In this document: piece by piece, positions 36,016 through 49,778 of the stretch
Layout of the letters: every line of letters begins with the position of its first letter
How positions within the stretch are numbered: the first letter of the stretch is position 1
Source of the DNA: Syngnathus acus
Taxonomy: Eukaryota > Chordata > Actinopteri > Syngnathiformes > Syngnathidae
Assembly (NCBI RefSeq): GCF_901709675.1
Contig: NC_051098.1
Coordinates: forward strand, 9,983,000-10,046,999
Direction of reading: 5' to 3'
Length of the DNA stretch: 64,000 nucleotides
Translations under genes and position numbers: made by a program
Notes under the pieces: model-generated
The model's input: the letters and a program-made list of their open reading frames with translations, nothing else
The model's database searches: none
Told to the model about the DNA's origin: nothing

Positions 36016-38650
36016 GTCAGTACCCAGAAAACAACAACTACTCATATCCTTTTTCTGCTTGTAATCATTCAGAATTAATTTCCTAGTGCAAATAGCTGCT
36101 GAATGTTATACAACAGAACAAATAATAGAATCTGCTCTGTTCTTCCAGTGCCCAGCATGCTAAAATCCTTGTTTGCATGCATACACGTGTTCAGGGTGGA
36201 CAAACTCACCAAATTTGAAACACGTGGATGAGATGAGGGGGAAAACTCAGATGTACAGTTTGCTGAGTGATCACGTGGGAGACTACAGCACAGGTTAAGA
36301 TGGAGATGAACATTTTGCCTTTCTGTGTTCAGTTACAAAAATATAATATAGACTGTGTAATTGTATTTGCAGTTTGGTTGTGATTGCTTGATAGGCTAAA
36401 TCAAAATGATTTTACATTATTTACATTCAGATTTTTCTTATAAAGTGAATAATGTTGTTTATTTACTGTATGGTATTTGTATGATTAATAATGCAGTTTG
36501 AGACGTCTCAGTCCTAATCCGAAATCTCCTAAATCCATTAATGTTATTTAGTTTGGTCATTGTGAATTTACGATATTAATGTCTGTAATGGATTAGCATA
36601 GATTAGCTGGGGATTCCATTTTCACAATGGTACACATTTATTATTGCGGTCTCGATGTTGACCTCTCTAGCAGCTCACCCGAGCTTTGTTTGTCCTCTTT
36701 CAGTGACACCCAGTCAGGTTTTGTCTTAGTAGCTTTTGCAGCATTCCTTGCCACTGACAACTAGATGACAGCATTGGCCTCCTGGGGACTCATTGGCGGC
36801 AGGTTCATTATTCCTGGGATTTGGAAGTGGGCCAAACCACCTAAAGGGAACCAAACAGTTAAAACAGGATTATATAAAAGCACTTTGTAGCAAACCTCTG
36901 CCAAGGCCAAACAATAAGGATGGATAGGCCAGATTTCTCCTTCTGCGGTTAGCACTTTTTACAAAAGGCCAGGATTTAGTGTACTACTGATTACTTATGG
37001 CAGCTGAGTATATTTAGTGATTTCTATTTGATTTTTTTTTGGTAGAGTTAATACTGCTGCACATTGGGCAAATGGGCCTACATTGGAACAAGCTGTGACT
37101 CTTTGGCTAATGGCTATAGTGATATTCCATCCATTTTGTTTCACGAATTGTGCAGGCACATTTCAGCCGTGGTACTCTGGTTGGTAATCATCGGTCTAAT
37201 GTGGTGGCGCTACACCGGGATAATGGGAAGGCTGAAGCCCCGTCGGAAATCTGTGTCAAACCTGTTAAGCCTCTTCAGCGTTTTACTTGATATTCAAAAA
37301 TACATCCACCCAACCAGAAATTTATCAATTATATTTATAAAAAAAAAGATATATTTCTCAGCACCTCGAGGCCATCTTCAGCCCCAGGAGAGCAAAAATC
37401 CTGGAGTCATCCCTGTATGAGCCAAACTAATAACTAATTCATAGTTAGTTTACATTTATGCTTTTTCTGTACTGCCAATTTGAAATACTTCAAACACAGT
37501 TCATCATTGCACAAGTGACGCTTATCACTTTGTCAGGTGTCATTGCCAAGATATCTCGTGTTATTCTAAAAAAAATATATATATATATCTACTGTGCTGC
37601 TTGGTGTTACATTACTGTTATGTCTTAAAAATGAAAGGACCTTATTTTTAGAGCTGTCAGAGGCTTTCATTTGATTTTACATGTCATGTTTTAGTTGAAC
37701 CTTTCGGAGGTAATTTATTTGAACACCAGGTTTAGTCCTGTTTCTGGCAGAAAGATGTTTCCCATGCATTCTTCCCCTGGCTCCCACCAGCGAGGGCCAA
37801 TCTAAGGCTCCATGATCCATCACGCGGCAGGCAGCCATGTTTTCTGAAAGGGCCGTGAACTTGTTACCTCCCTCGCCATGCCAGACTGAATGTTCCCCCC
37901 CCCCCTCTTTTTTTCCTCCGACCCCTTTCTGTGGTCTTCCCTTCCTAACATCGTGGACGTATTGAAATAATTGGGCTGCATTCAGTGTGACCAAGTTCCC
38001 AGTGCAGCTTCTGAATGGAGATATCAAGTCTAGTGCTATAATTTCCCTCTGACCTCCCTTTCAGATTTTGTCCCATTGCCAAAGCCTGCCTCCCTCTGCG
38101 GTCGTGACAGGTCATCATCATGACTCTATCATCTCATTACAATGAAACTACAACCATGGTACATTATCATACACACATAGGGGGTCTACTGGCCTGGAGC
38201 CTTAGTCTAAAGACTTTTATTTCTCTCTGTTGTCTTGGATCCTCAATTCCAGCCTGTTCAACATGGCACACATTCAAAAAAATGCAACCTCAAGGGGCTT
38301 TTACAGAGTTACAGAGTTTAATGATCAGCGAATAGAAAGGAAAGCTTATGGGTTGCTGGATGATGGAGAGGCTGGTTCTGTATTGAGCCAAACAAAGCTC
38401 CAAGTGAGTTTTTTCCCCCTCCAGAGGCAAAAGTAATTGAGATGTGAGAAATCACCACTGACTCTGATGCTCAAGAGTTTAGATACAGAGATTTAATGTG
38501 AGCTCGAGGGGTTTAAGATAAAGAGGATTTTTGTTGCAAACTACAGATTTTTGATTAATGATCAAACTGATTTACATGGTTGTGTGCTCTCTCATCTCCA
38601 GTTTTGTGCTTTATTTGAATGACTGCTCTGCTTTACTGTATTCTTTAACA

Positions 38651-38959
38651 CAGGGGTGTCAAACTAATTTTTTTGGCGGGTCGCATTGTAGTCATAGCTT
38701 CTTTTGGAGGGCCATTATGACTGTCAACCCAAATAAATGTATGAGCACCTCATATTATATACAGTAAAAGCTACAAAACAAACTGACAAACAACTCGTTT
38801 TCAAATCAGACGAGTAAAAACTGGTCAAATATTCAACAAAAAAAAGATATTATTAAAAGTGAAGACAATTTGCAATTCTAGTAATGAAACAAGAATTTGA
38901 TGCACAATTTGTCTTCGCGGGCCATATCTGGCCCCCGGGCCTTGAGTTTGACACCTGTG
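38651..38959. mobile_element. 309-bp hAT-type MITE with perfect 8-bp TSD, family 1
   Basis: Ends CAGGGGTGTCAAACT and AGTTTGACACCTGTG are inverted repeats. CTTTAACA flanks both sides (38643-38650 and 38960-38967), an 8-bp duplication as made by hAT transposases. It is the same family as the a2m intron 27 element, reversed. It has no transposase of its own and would rely on one supplied elsewhere. Confidence 0.9.
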
Positions 38960-39714
38960 CTTTAACATAAGCTAATGTGCGTGTTTTGGAAAGAGTACTT
39001 GACAGTGTGGGAAGTGAATCGATGTCAGTCGTGAAGTTCCCTGGGGTGAATAGATAGAATTCCATCTTAAAAAGAAAACATTTAAATTTTGCTTCTCAAT
39101 GTATTGGGGTCAGAAGATTATATAAAAAGTGGTCGGCAATAACATAGACACGTTATTGTTTTGCCATTTTATGAACTCTTGTCACTTCTCAAAATCTCAA
39201 ACGGTAAATATTAATGAGTTGGTAGTGCTTTATCACCCACGCTAGTGTTTTGTTTTGTACATATTGAGCTGTAGACGTGTGTGCACGTCCGTGTGTTTGG
39301 GTACATGTGCGAGGAAAGCAGCGATAGTGAATGTTGATGTATGTAAATAAGCATGCATGCAAATGAGCATTTATCAGTCCCAAAAAAACAAAACAAAAAA
39401 AACTTGCAAACTATTGTGCATGCAAATGAGCATTTATCAGTCCCAAAAAAATATTGTGTTCATTATTTTCTCATCAAATGATAGGCCAAAATAGTAATTG
39501 TTGAAATTACGGTGAAACGGTTACTTTACCTCTTTATGCTTCTTTTAGTGCGCAAATAAATGTTGGATGTGCATGTGTTTCCACTTACATTTCACTTGGC
39601 AAATGAAATCTTTTTGGTTTTAGAAATCACACTTAATTACTGACAAGTTTGTCGACATTTTTCCTTATTTTTCCTGGGAGCTGCATCTTGAGTAGTCTCC
39701 AAGCTTTCGCACTG

Positions 39715-39915
39715 TTCACGTTTCCCATTGATCAAAGTTGTACCGGTTTGGTCTTGACTGATCTTGATCAAAGATTCCGAGTCCGCTCTGTCTGAGAGAC
39801 CGAGATAAGACCGAATAAAAATGCCTTCAATTCCGAGACAAGATCGAGACTAAAAAAGACGGTCGCAAGATCGGTCTCTAGACTAGACATCTCAATTTCG
39901 AGAACTGCAACACTA
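39715..39915. repeat. diverged GGTCTC-rich dispersed repeat
   Basis: Repeated GAGACCGAGATAAGACCG, GACAAGATCGAGACT and CGGTCTCTAGACTAG phrases match the style of a common fish interspersed repeat. The ends are not definable. Confidence 0.35.
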
Positions 39916-40518
39916 GAGTTGTCAATTTGTTCTCATTTCTCTTTAACCAGGTTAAATGTGTAGTCTTGGCAGTAATTTAAAAATCCAAATAAGCTATAAT
40001 GCGTGTTTTAATTCCCCTTCATATTGACATCTGTAATGACATTGGGCGTCCGATTGTAATCCCAGGTGGGCATGACAGGTAATGATTGATCTGAAAATGA
40101 GCCATTTTGGCCTGGATTCTCCCATTCCTGTCTGTCACTCTTTGCTTCCAGTTACATTTTCAGGCCCATTCATATGGTAATAGAGGTCAGAAGATGAGGG
40201 GGTTCTCACGTTCAATGTAAAGCTCGGCTCTTTGTTTAGCCACGGCTCAAGCTGCCGCCACTGAGGCCAGAGGGGAAATTGAATTCAGATGAAATCCCCT
40301 GTGAGTCTGGTCTGGTCTTGCTCTGCGCTGTGCACAAGGACTGGCCTGGCCTTGATGAAGGCTGAAGGGGCATCTGCACTTTTCAATTAACACTGGGTCC
40401 ATACAGTAAGAAGTTGTTGCATTTCTGCTCTTTGGATGAGTATTGACAGTCATGGACATGGCCATGTGCGACTTTGCAGATAAAGCCTTCCTTATGATGA
40501 TGAGCCAAAACTTGAAAA

Positions 40519-40585
40519 GGTGGCGCACTGGTTAGCATGTCCACCTTACAGTTCAGAGGTTGTGGGTTTGATTCCTCCTCTTCGT
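40519..40585 (+). repeat. SINE head fragment (tRNA-like)
   Basis: GGTGGCGCACTGGTTAGCAT and GGTTGTGGGTTTGATTCC are tRNA-derived A- and B-box-like sequences of the fish SINE. Only the head is present. Confidence 0.55.
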
Positions 40586-41060
40586 GACGATTCACAAATG
40601 AATTATGATTCATGATTTGTAACGCAGTGGAAATTTCTGATTCAGTTTGAGACTCAATCTTAACCATGTACTGTACTCACATTATTGTTCATCAATATGC
40701 ACACACATATCGATCAAAGTCCTTATCTTCTGTATCTGAATCAAACAAGTTCGCCGTTAATCATGACAAGTTCACGTTGCTCTTCGGCAACGAATTGTGC
40801 CTTGTAAGCATGTCTCTTTGTCGATGCCATTTTAGAGGGTCCTAATGCTGTTTGCTTTGCACAAACAGTATTTATTTATCAATGGTAACGGAGATACGTA
40901 CTCTACGTATTACGTACAGTTCTCTGATTGGTTTACCGTCCCGCTCTGTGTTTTACGAAAAACGCAATGTCCTCTGACTGGTTCTTTGGGTCTACATTTT
41001 ACATCTACATATTACTTTCCTGTGTCGGCAGCCACATAACATTTCCAGATTTTGGAATTC

Positions 41061-41141
41061 GGTCCACACAAAAGGCGCATCTTTGGTTTTTGAGAAAATT
41101 AAAGGCTTTTAAGTGCGCCTTGTGGTGCGGAAAATACGGTA
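41061..41141. repeat. MITE end fragment
   Basis: AAGTGCGCCTTGTGGTGCGG followed by AAAATACGGTA is one terminus of a fish MITE whose ends resemble TACCGTATTTTCCGCAC. The partner end is not clear. Confidence 0.42.
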
Positions 41142-42232
41142 CTACTTTGTGAGCGGTCATTGAATGCACTATATATACACATAATATACAATATTACACA
41201 ATATAAATACATAATTATTTTTTTCCCCAAATGTTGGTCAATCTCTGAAATTTGAACATTGACACAAGTATAGAGAGTACATATGTTCTACCCTGGTGGT
41301 TGTAAGTGAAGACTTCTAACAAATAATATCAAACAGCTCAAACAGATGGGACTCAAATGGATGACACCAGTCCAAATCTAAATCCTTGGTCCACAAAAAA
41401 GCGGTTGATACCAATTGATCAGAGCTCAGAGGTTACGTAACATTATCTAAACGCACAGTGACAATCTTTGCAGTGCAGTCCAAAATTTGGTGTGATAAGC
41501 CGCTTTGTAAGAGACTAAAAAGTCCTGTTAACTGGAAGGATTTGTTCTTTGTAGAAAGTCTTTTTAACGCTCGCACACTGCAACGTTGGAAGCAATTACA
41601 GAGCAGTCGCAGAACAAAAAGTAAATCCTTCCGTTCATAAAATCCATTTCTTTTAAAACCTTTAATCCCATAGGTAGTGGGTGTGATGGGCTATGAAGGT
41701 TGGGGATTTTAGAATCGGGCCTCTTGGGTACATGTGAGCGGGTCATGTTAAGGGCACATTTGAATTGTTATGCATAGCTTTCTTTTTTTGCTTCATATTG
41801 CTCAATTTTACTAATGCATCTGGTTTTAGGATTCTTGCAATGTTTGAAATTATCATGGGCGTTACTAATGTCCATCACTTTTTAATAGTCAAAAAAAAAT
41901 ACACTGCACATACTGGTGTGTGTGTGTGTGATTATAGTTAGTTTCCTGTGGAAGGAAGACATGTTTCAAAATGTGACCAGAATGTACTCATGACATGGGG
42001 CTGAAGGAAAGGCATATTTATTGACTCTGTTTTTTGGGGGGGTTGGGGGGGGACATTGCTCCTTCACTACTGGCTTTGGGCCAAGGACCACAGAGAATGT
42101 TTATTTTGAAATGAGGAATACGAGACAAACATATGAGCAGAAATCTATATTTCGGTCATGTCATGTGCACATGTTCCAACCTAAAAGCAGAGTTGAGAAG
42201 AATCATGAAATTAGCGACTGATTTTCTCACCA

Positions 42233-42463
42233 GGCGGTGCACTGGTTGGCAAGTCTGCCTCACTGTTTATGGGTGCAGGGTTTGATTCCAACTTCGGCTT
42301 CCTGTCTGGGATTTGCATTCCTCCTCCCACATTCTGAAAAACATGCATGGTAGGCCGATTGTCTACACCAAATTGTGCGTAAGTGTGATTGTGGGTGAAA
42401 ATGTTTTTGTCTCTATGTGCCCTACAATTGGCTGGTGACCAGTTCAGGGTGTACCCTGGTTGT
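42233..42463 (+). repeat. near-complete fish SINE
   Basis: A tRNA-like head (GGCGGTGCACTGGTTGGCAA, then GGGTTTGATTCC) is followed by the core CCTCCCACATTCTGAAAAAC, ATGCATGGTAGG and the tail ATTGGCTGGTGACCAGTTCA. This is the longest copy in the window (about 231 bp). Confidence 0.65.
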
Positions 42464-45400
42464 GGGATTTTGTAATTCCCAAAGTTTGCAATTTAGAGAC
42501 CTTTAATGTTAATTGTATCCTTTAATACAGGGAATTTTTACTTTTATTTATTTATTTATTATATTTGGGTTTGTTGGTTTTTTACAAAATACACATACGA
42601 CATTACCTAAAACATTGTCTGTATAGGGCTTCTGAAAATATATGTATCAACTTGAAAAACTTGTTGAAGATGTTTGAGCAAGTAACTGGTAAAACTTTGG
42701 AGAATACATTCCACTTGTCACAAAGACAATATAATGCATCTACTTTTAACTAACATTCTCCATAAATGTGTACACCAGATGTCTTAAACGTCAGCTCTTA
42801 TCATAAGAGAAGATGAGGCTGTTTCCAGTTCAAGAGACTGGAAACACTGATTTATACCTTGTCCTTTTTGATACGATGGCATCTACTTTTGCAATAAATG
42901 TGACACGGATGACTGGCACATAAGATGGCATCGGATTGTAATGAAAGTAAAGGAGCAGCGCAGACTGCAAGAGAAAGCGCAGTGAGAGAAAATGTGGCTT
43001 ATGAAAATGCTGTAAATTAAACCTGAGCAGGCGAGGAAAGGAAGCAGACTATCCCCAAGACAACCTTTTTTCAAGGTGTAAAATTATGGCTGCCCCCCTC
43101 CCGAGTGACAAGTAATTATTTTGGTGGTCAGCCCACGTCTCCAAAGCCATCCTGCTAACCGCATATGTCCACCTCCCTCGGGGAGGCTGTGTGATGCTGC
43201 TCCACTTTGTCTCGCTGAAAGGAAAAAGGGACAGTCAGGCATACCTGCACATCAGATCCCAGAGGAAATTGCTCCTCGTGGACTGTAGACGCTTAGATTT
43301 GCTTTACGCTGCAGGGTTTACTACCCAATCCTGATTTCTCGGCTAATCATGTTTGTCTGTTTACATCGACTGCGACTTATTCAACAAATTTAAAGAGGAC
43401 TAAAATAAATGAAGGTAGTAATAATCAACAGCAATAAAAATAAAAGCTGATTTACCCATACCATCACGGAGTAAAAAATTAACATGCTCACAACACTATC
43501 AGTAACTATGAGCGGAAAAAGTCACCTAATGGCAGTTTTTTAAAATATTTTTAAAATGCCATAATGTGCCACAAGATGGCACCAAAGCTATTATGAAAGA
43601 TGTAAATTGGTTTCAAGGAACTATGTTTAAGTGAGGTATTTCAACTGAGAGACAAGCTTTGTTGGGCAGAAGGTAAATTTAGTCCGAGTTATTAAAGGAA
43701 GAAAGTGTATTCCACACATATGCATGCATACTTGCAGTGAATTTAAAAAAAAATTCATATAATCTGAAAACTATTAATTTTAGGTGTAATGTTGTAAGAT
43801 GTGTTTGAAATATCAAACTGAGCTATATTAATGTTTTAGACTAACTTGAATTTTCTGTGCCACAATTCTGAATTTTTCGACTTCTGAGCTGTCTGAGCCA
43901 CTTTTATTCTTTTTGTTTTTATATTAAGAGTTTATTTAGATTGACCATCTTGATTGCTTTAGCGTTTTTAGTCAAATACTGTACATCCTCTCTCGTCCAT
44001 GTCTTTGCTTCACATGCAAAAAAACACATTTCATCTCACACTGACTTGGTAATGAGAGAATAAAAGGGCCCTTTTATTGGCATGACAACTTCAAATGAAG
44101 GACTTTAGAGGCCTACTACATTGCTATACTCATCTTATGTGCTCCATGGAAAATACGCAGTGCTGTATTTCATTTGGGTTTGATAGATGACAATGGAGAT
44201 CTGCTTACTGTTTTCAATTAGCAGCCAATTGTTTCTTTAGTTCTTTGCGCTGATCGCATTTATTTTTTTAGTCTTGCCATGTTTTCTCATTAGGGCTGCT
44301 TTAATTTATCTGCTTACTATAGAAACTTGTTTTAGTTCAACAAGACAAAATGTAATTAAGATGTTCAATTTCATGCAAATTGTACCTGAACAAACATGAA
44401 ATAAATTATTACTACTTATATGTCACTCTTTATTAAATGTAACAGCCAGCCAATAATTTTCGGTTGCCAATAGAACAAAGAAAAAAAAACATTCATACTC
44501 TCACCCAGGCTCCCTGCACAAGTCAACTGAGAAATGTACAGAGGGTGTCAAAAGCTAAAGAAGGTCAGCCAATAAATCTTCAAAACGCTAACAGAGTCAA
44601 AATAAATGTGAATGAGGATAAATGGGAAAGAGAATCGAAATTAGTTACTTTATATGTCAAGGATCGACGTACGGACGGACGGACAGATGCAAGATTTTTC
44701 AGTAACAATTCTGAACAGCAGACTTTCGCAAACAATCACTTGAATGAGAAAAGTGATATAGAAAACCAATGTATTGATTCTTTTCATCCTTCTAATGTGT
44801 TTTTCCACATTAAAGTTTAAATTCAATACATCAAGAATGTGTTTATCGCAGCTTCAGCTCCAATTATCAAATATAAATCGAATGATAATTTTGACAAAAC
44901 AGCCATCCCAGCCTACTTGTTTTTAGACTAGTGTTTTAGAAAACGGTGCTTGTAACATTGAATTAAATTGAATTCAATGAATTACTTTTGAATAGAAACT
45001 ACTTAAATAGCTAGTCAGGTGACTGACTAGTTAGCCCCCAACAAAACAAATGCCAAAAGAATTATGCACATCCATTTGGTTTATTTTTATTTCATGATTT
45101 TTTTTACTCAAAGGTTTAATTCAACATTTAGAAAAAAAATGACATTGACGGGAAAATAAAGGATGGAATGGTGGAGAGTAAAAAGATGGCGACAGGGAGC
45201 TCTATATTTCTAGACAGCGCAGCTGCGCTCAAGCATAAAATCTGGTGTATCCGAATGATTTTCATGATGAGACAAGCCTTGATGCACTTGTTTGGTTCAT
45301 TCCTCTTTACAGGTATTGTCAATTTCTTCACATGTGCGGGGCATATAAATTCATCAAAATTACATTCCTCGCATTCCCGGGTGTAGAAAAAAGAAAAGAC

Positions 45401-45851
45401 ACTAGTCGATCGACTAAAGTGCCTAGGCACAATAGGTTGCAGTAAATCATAATAGACAGCAGACAGGGTATAAAAATACCAAATATGAGAGGTGCCAGCT
45501 CAGACAAAATAATTCTGCCTCTCACTGAGTAATAGGAAGAGCCTGACTCTGTAGAAAGGTGGATGAGATGTGGAGAAGTGAGCGAGGGTGAAAGAGAGAA
45601 AGAAATTGTCAACACAGTTTGTTTGAACGCCTCACTTACTTTGGCTATCTTCCACCACTCTTGTTACGTTCTCCCTCAATTTTAAATTTGGTAAGTGAAA
45701 ACAAGTCTTCAAAGTTTACTGTACTTAAACCTTGGCTGGTTTTTGAATTATTGTTGTTCAACATTGTTTTGATTAAGTACTATTTTATTCGTTTCATTTT
45801 GGTACACGCCACAATTGCAATGTCATGTTTTCTTTTTCTCTCTACAGTTGT

Positions 45852-45887
45852 AAGAATAGAATAGAATAGAATAGAATAGAATAGAAT
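45852..45887. repeat. (AATAG)n microsatellite
   Basis: About seven tandem AGAAT/AATAG units. Confidence 0.9.
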
Positions 45888-46519
45888 GTGGAAAAACTTT
45901 AACCACAGTGGGGAAACTACAAAATACAAAAATACATCTATGTGCAATTACTGTAGCAATATGTGGCACACGCCATACTGTGTAGGAGTGTCGTGTTTTG
46001 ATTTTAGTTACTAGTCTAACAGCAATGTTTGACATAAGCATTTACTAGAGGTTTGTCAAAAATCCAACAGTCAAATATTGCTAACACAATTACACTGTAG
46101 ATAATTCTTTAAGCATGTAAAGCTGATAGTTGAGTTTCTACAATGGTAAAAAGAAAATCAATAGAAAACAGTGTCTGCATTTATAAGGGGTTGATTGGGT
46201 AAGCTGATTACACACTGTAGTTTCTTGGTTGTACCAGCAGATGGGGAAAGTAATTGTCATTATTGGATATACTGTGGAGGGTTCAATCAGTGGGAGATGA
46301 TGTGCATTTCAGTTTGTGTACACGTGTTTGTGTGTGATTTAAAAACACGATTCATATTAGCATTTATGAGAAGTGTCTGGGAGGTTTACGATTTCCAATG
46401 AAGTTATCAGCAACATGAATTTCTCTGACGTATTATTTTTTAATTAATGTACTGTTTTGTTTAATAAGTACACAAACAGCTGCCATTCCCTTGTTGCGTC
46501 TTTTCCTGAAACAGGCACA

Positions 46520-46693
46520 TACCGTAATTTTCGGACTATAAGTCGCGGTTTTTTTTCATAGTTTGGGTGGGGGGGCGACTTATACTCAGGAGCGATTTAT
46601 ATACATATATATGGGTTTTTTTCACTTTTTTGGGCATTTTATGGCTGGTGCGACTTATACTCCGGTGCGACTTATAGTCCGAAAATTACGGTA
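46520..46693. mobile_element. 174-bp MITE, copy B
   Basis: Same ends and interior as the element at 9693, with only a handful of differences (for example GCGATTTAT for GCGACTTAT). TA at both borders. The close similarity of two copies 37 kb apart suggests recent spread. Confidence 0.85.
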
Positions 46694-47101
46694 ATTATTG
46701 CAAATATTTTAAAAAACATGTTTAGGGAACTAAAAGGAAATAATACATGACATACATTCTTTTACAAAAATGTAAAACCAAAAAATGTGGCCTTCAGAAC
46801 TACATACATTAGGTTTTGAAAAAACATGACGTAATCTTAGACTCCTTTTGACTTTGTTGAAAGTAAAAAACTGTGTGTTGTACATAGACACCGAATTTTG
46901 TCATACATATGCATATGCGTCCCCCACATCCGTGTCACATTACCTTCTACAGTGTAAGCGGGAAATGATTTCCTTCCCTCTCCGTCGTCCCCCTCGCAAC
47001 CCCTCGCTCCTCCCTCTCCGGCCCCCACCGCCTTTCCCTCTGCTACACAGTGTAAACACAGTGTTCCAGAGGAATGTTGGACTCCCTGACCTCTATTGCA
47101 G

Positions 47102-47144
47102 TTCACTCGGTTCAGCCTGGCCGTGCTGTGCTCCGGCATCAGCA
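47102..47144 (+). other. isolated splice-flanked open segment
   Basis: CTCTATTGCAG precedes and GTAAGC follows a 43-nt segment reading FTRFSLAVLCSGIS in one frame. The signals are good, but the segment is short and unrecognised. Confidence 0.2.
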
Positions 47145-48449
47145 GTAAGCAAGCAAGCAGCAGCCCCCTCCCGCCTTCCACCCTGTGCTTCCCCCTTTAG
47201 AGCCCCTTCATCCACTCTCCCTCTCTTCTTCCTCCTTGCACCACCTTCTCATTCTGCCTTGGCTCCTCTTCCTCCTTTTGTCAGTGACCTTAAGCCCCGA
47301 CCAGTCTCTTCCCAGTGCCCATAGCCTTTATTTTTTTTTCAAATTCCATCTTGTCAGAGTCCAAGTGATCCCTGTCTCAACTGACTGACTTGAGCAAAAT
47401 GCAGGCAATGCTTAGCTGGAATCTGCAAAATCTGCAAATGGCTGCAAATACACACCTCACTCTGAAGCCATCTTAAACAGGACACCTCTTCCCCCTTCAT
47501 CCCCCCCACAATTTACCTTACAGTGAGTTCACCCCCACATCGTTCTGCAGTTCCTAGAAACAGGATACAGCTCGAGGTTGTAATATCTCAGAGCTGTGAG
47601 GGGACCGCGGGCTAAGTGCATCCGGCTGATCAGCGGTTCGATTACAAAGGTGTCAAGAAGGCCACAGCAGACTTGTTCGACTTGGAGTCTGCCTGGTTGC
47701 CACACTTAAATTGCACTTCAGTTCACTGGGTTTGCAGTCTGACTGAGATTATAAATAAATGACGCCAGTTATTGCAGGTCATGCTTCGCATCAGCCTGTT
47801 GTAAAAAAAGATGGCGCGTTTGGTGTCCTAAGGGCTGCCACATCGCAGACGGTAGATCAGCAGATTATTTTTATAGCCAGGCAGCAGGTCAGGCTGCCTG
47901 ACAAGCTGAACAGCAGGTTCTACCATCCTGTTGATTAATGAGAATTAACTTTCAACTCAAATTGACCTTTTGGAAACCGTAATCCTGCATTTGTGTTCCA
48001 GAAGAAACTCAACTGTATAAATTCATTTTTTGCATCTTTCTTTTTTGTGCCGATGAGCGTCTTTTTTGTTTTTAACCAGTAATTACTTTTGTCTGTGGTC
48101 CCCCACTATTAACATTGTCTTTGCCTAAGTGTCCCAAGCTGCTCTTCGGTGATACCAGAGAGGAGGGTTGTGCTCATCACTTCTGTTTCTGTTCATCTGA
48201 ACATACTCAGTTTCACTCTTAACCCGTCGTTGTTAGCACTAAGCATCCATCTGAATTCATTGAAACGTACAGTTAACTTAAGATGAGTAATGATGTGTTC
48301 TGCCGCCCTCTGGTGGCAGTGTTGCTCTTTGCTGGCAGTGGTGCCATAAACACCTGGGCAACTATTACAAAGAGAAGAATGTTGTCTGCTGGAGAGCTAT
48401 TCATATTAAGATTATGACTGTGGTTGTAGACGGCATTGATGTAAATTGA

Positions 48450-48657
48450 CCGATGGATCGATCCATGCACCGATCCATCCATCGACCCATCGACCCATCC
48501 ATCGACCCATCCATCCATCGACCCATCCATCCATCCACCCACCCACCCACCCACCCATCCATCCATCCATCCATCCATCCATCCATCCATCCATCCATCC
48601 ATCCATCCATCCATCCATCCATCCATCCATCCATCCATCCATCCATCCATCCATCCA
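48450..48657. repeat. (ATCC)n microsatellite
   Basis: Diverged ATCC/GATCC/CACC units from 48450 become perfect CCAT units from about 48557 to 48657. Open frames here (MDGWMDG or SIHPSIHP) are products of the repeat and not genes. Confidence 0.95.
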
Positions 48658-48682
48658 ATACTGCTTTAAGTATTGCTTATAG

Positions 48683-48722
48683 TACACCCTGGATTGGTCA
48701 GCAACCAATTGCAGGTTAATTA
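48683..48722 (-). repeat. SINE tail fragment, reverse orientation
   Basis: The reverse complement reads CAATTGGTTGCTGACCAATC then CAGGGTGTAC, matching the SINE tail. It sits beside the (ATCC)n tract. Confidence 0.5.
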
Positions 48723-49740
48723 GTATGCCGTACATGCTACATTTTTTGTATAGCACTCCTGTTAGATTTTGAAGTTCTGCCTCAGTCAGCAGTCTTTCAA
48801 AACTCAGGTGGTTCAACTGCGGTAGAAATCGAACCTTTTAGTACAATAGTACTGTTGTTCTCTTTTCTTGCATTGATTTTTGCACAGTATTACTCCATGC
48901 AGCAATAATGGTAGCAGGAGCTGGAAGTGCCTTTATAAAATGGATGTTTTTGCTAATTTTGTCATTTGAATTTTGTTTGTGGAACGTTACTGACCTAAGA
49001 GAGACAACTAGAGTGGAGAGAATGTGCCGTGGAGAGAAGAGGAATGAGGTAGGGAGAGTAAGAGAGAGAAGCAGATGGCTCGAAATATAGCCTGCTAAAT
49101 TATTCAGCTAGGCTGGAGTCTGGAGATAGATGGATGGGTATGAGCTGGCAGTGGATGCTGCGAGGAAAGTGGCTCTAAACACAGTGATTGCCTTTTGAGA
49201 TGAAGAGATGCAATTGCATCAGGACTGATAAGCAATTCTTGCAGAGGAATTAAACATCATGTATTAAATGAAGACAAGCCTGGATGTGTATACAAGCCAT
49301 ATTCTAAACACATATATGTACACCTCGAACAAATTTGGGGAAGGTTTGGATTATTTGTTTATACTAATTGCTGTGATGTATCTTCTTTGTTTAGTTTTCT
49401 GTGTATTTTGTTGTGACAGAGTTGCATCAATTCCATTTTTTAAATTTGTAAAAATCAGAACAGAAATAAATTAAAAGTGACCAGTATGTTAAGTGGGGAA
49501 ATAAAATAGGATTTCTGCTCAGCATAAAATCTTTTGATGAATCCTCGCACAGTTTCCTCCTGAATTTATAAACATGACATGTGGAATCAATAGAGGTACT
49601 TAAACATATTTGTACCTGTGCTTTGTTTCCATCATAGTTCAAATGTGCCCTCAGTAAATATTTACTCTGCATTTCCAATTTTTTCCCCATTTGCTTTTGT
49701 GCATCATGATTCGTGTATGAATATACAGGACTATTCATAG

Positions 49741-49778
49741 ACTCACACACACACACACATACACATGCACACACACTC
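49741..49778. repeat. (CA)n microsatellite
   Basis: Interrupted ACACAC run. Confidence 0.9.

Larger units (their letters stand above)
36016..47101. other. long non-coding stretch with scattered repeats
   Basis: No convincing gene. Repeats listed separately: a hAT MITE at 38.65 kb, SINE pieces at 40.5 and 42.2 kb, a MITE fragment at 41.1 kb and a MITE at 46.5 kb. The rest is AT-rich single-copy-looking DNA. It could be a long intron of the gene that may start at 36.0 kb. Confidence 0.5.

Noticed and set aside
42233-42300. A functional tRNA gene
   Set aside because: The tRNA-like head is continuous with a SINE core and tail and does not fold as a full cloverleaf.
48273-48816. Open frames reading MDGWMDG or SIHPSIHP
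   Set aside because: They are translations of the ATCC microsatellite.
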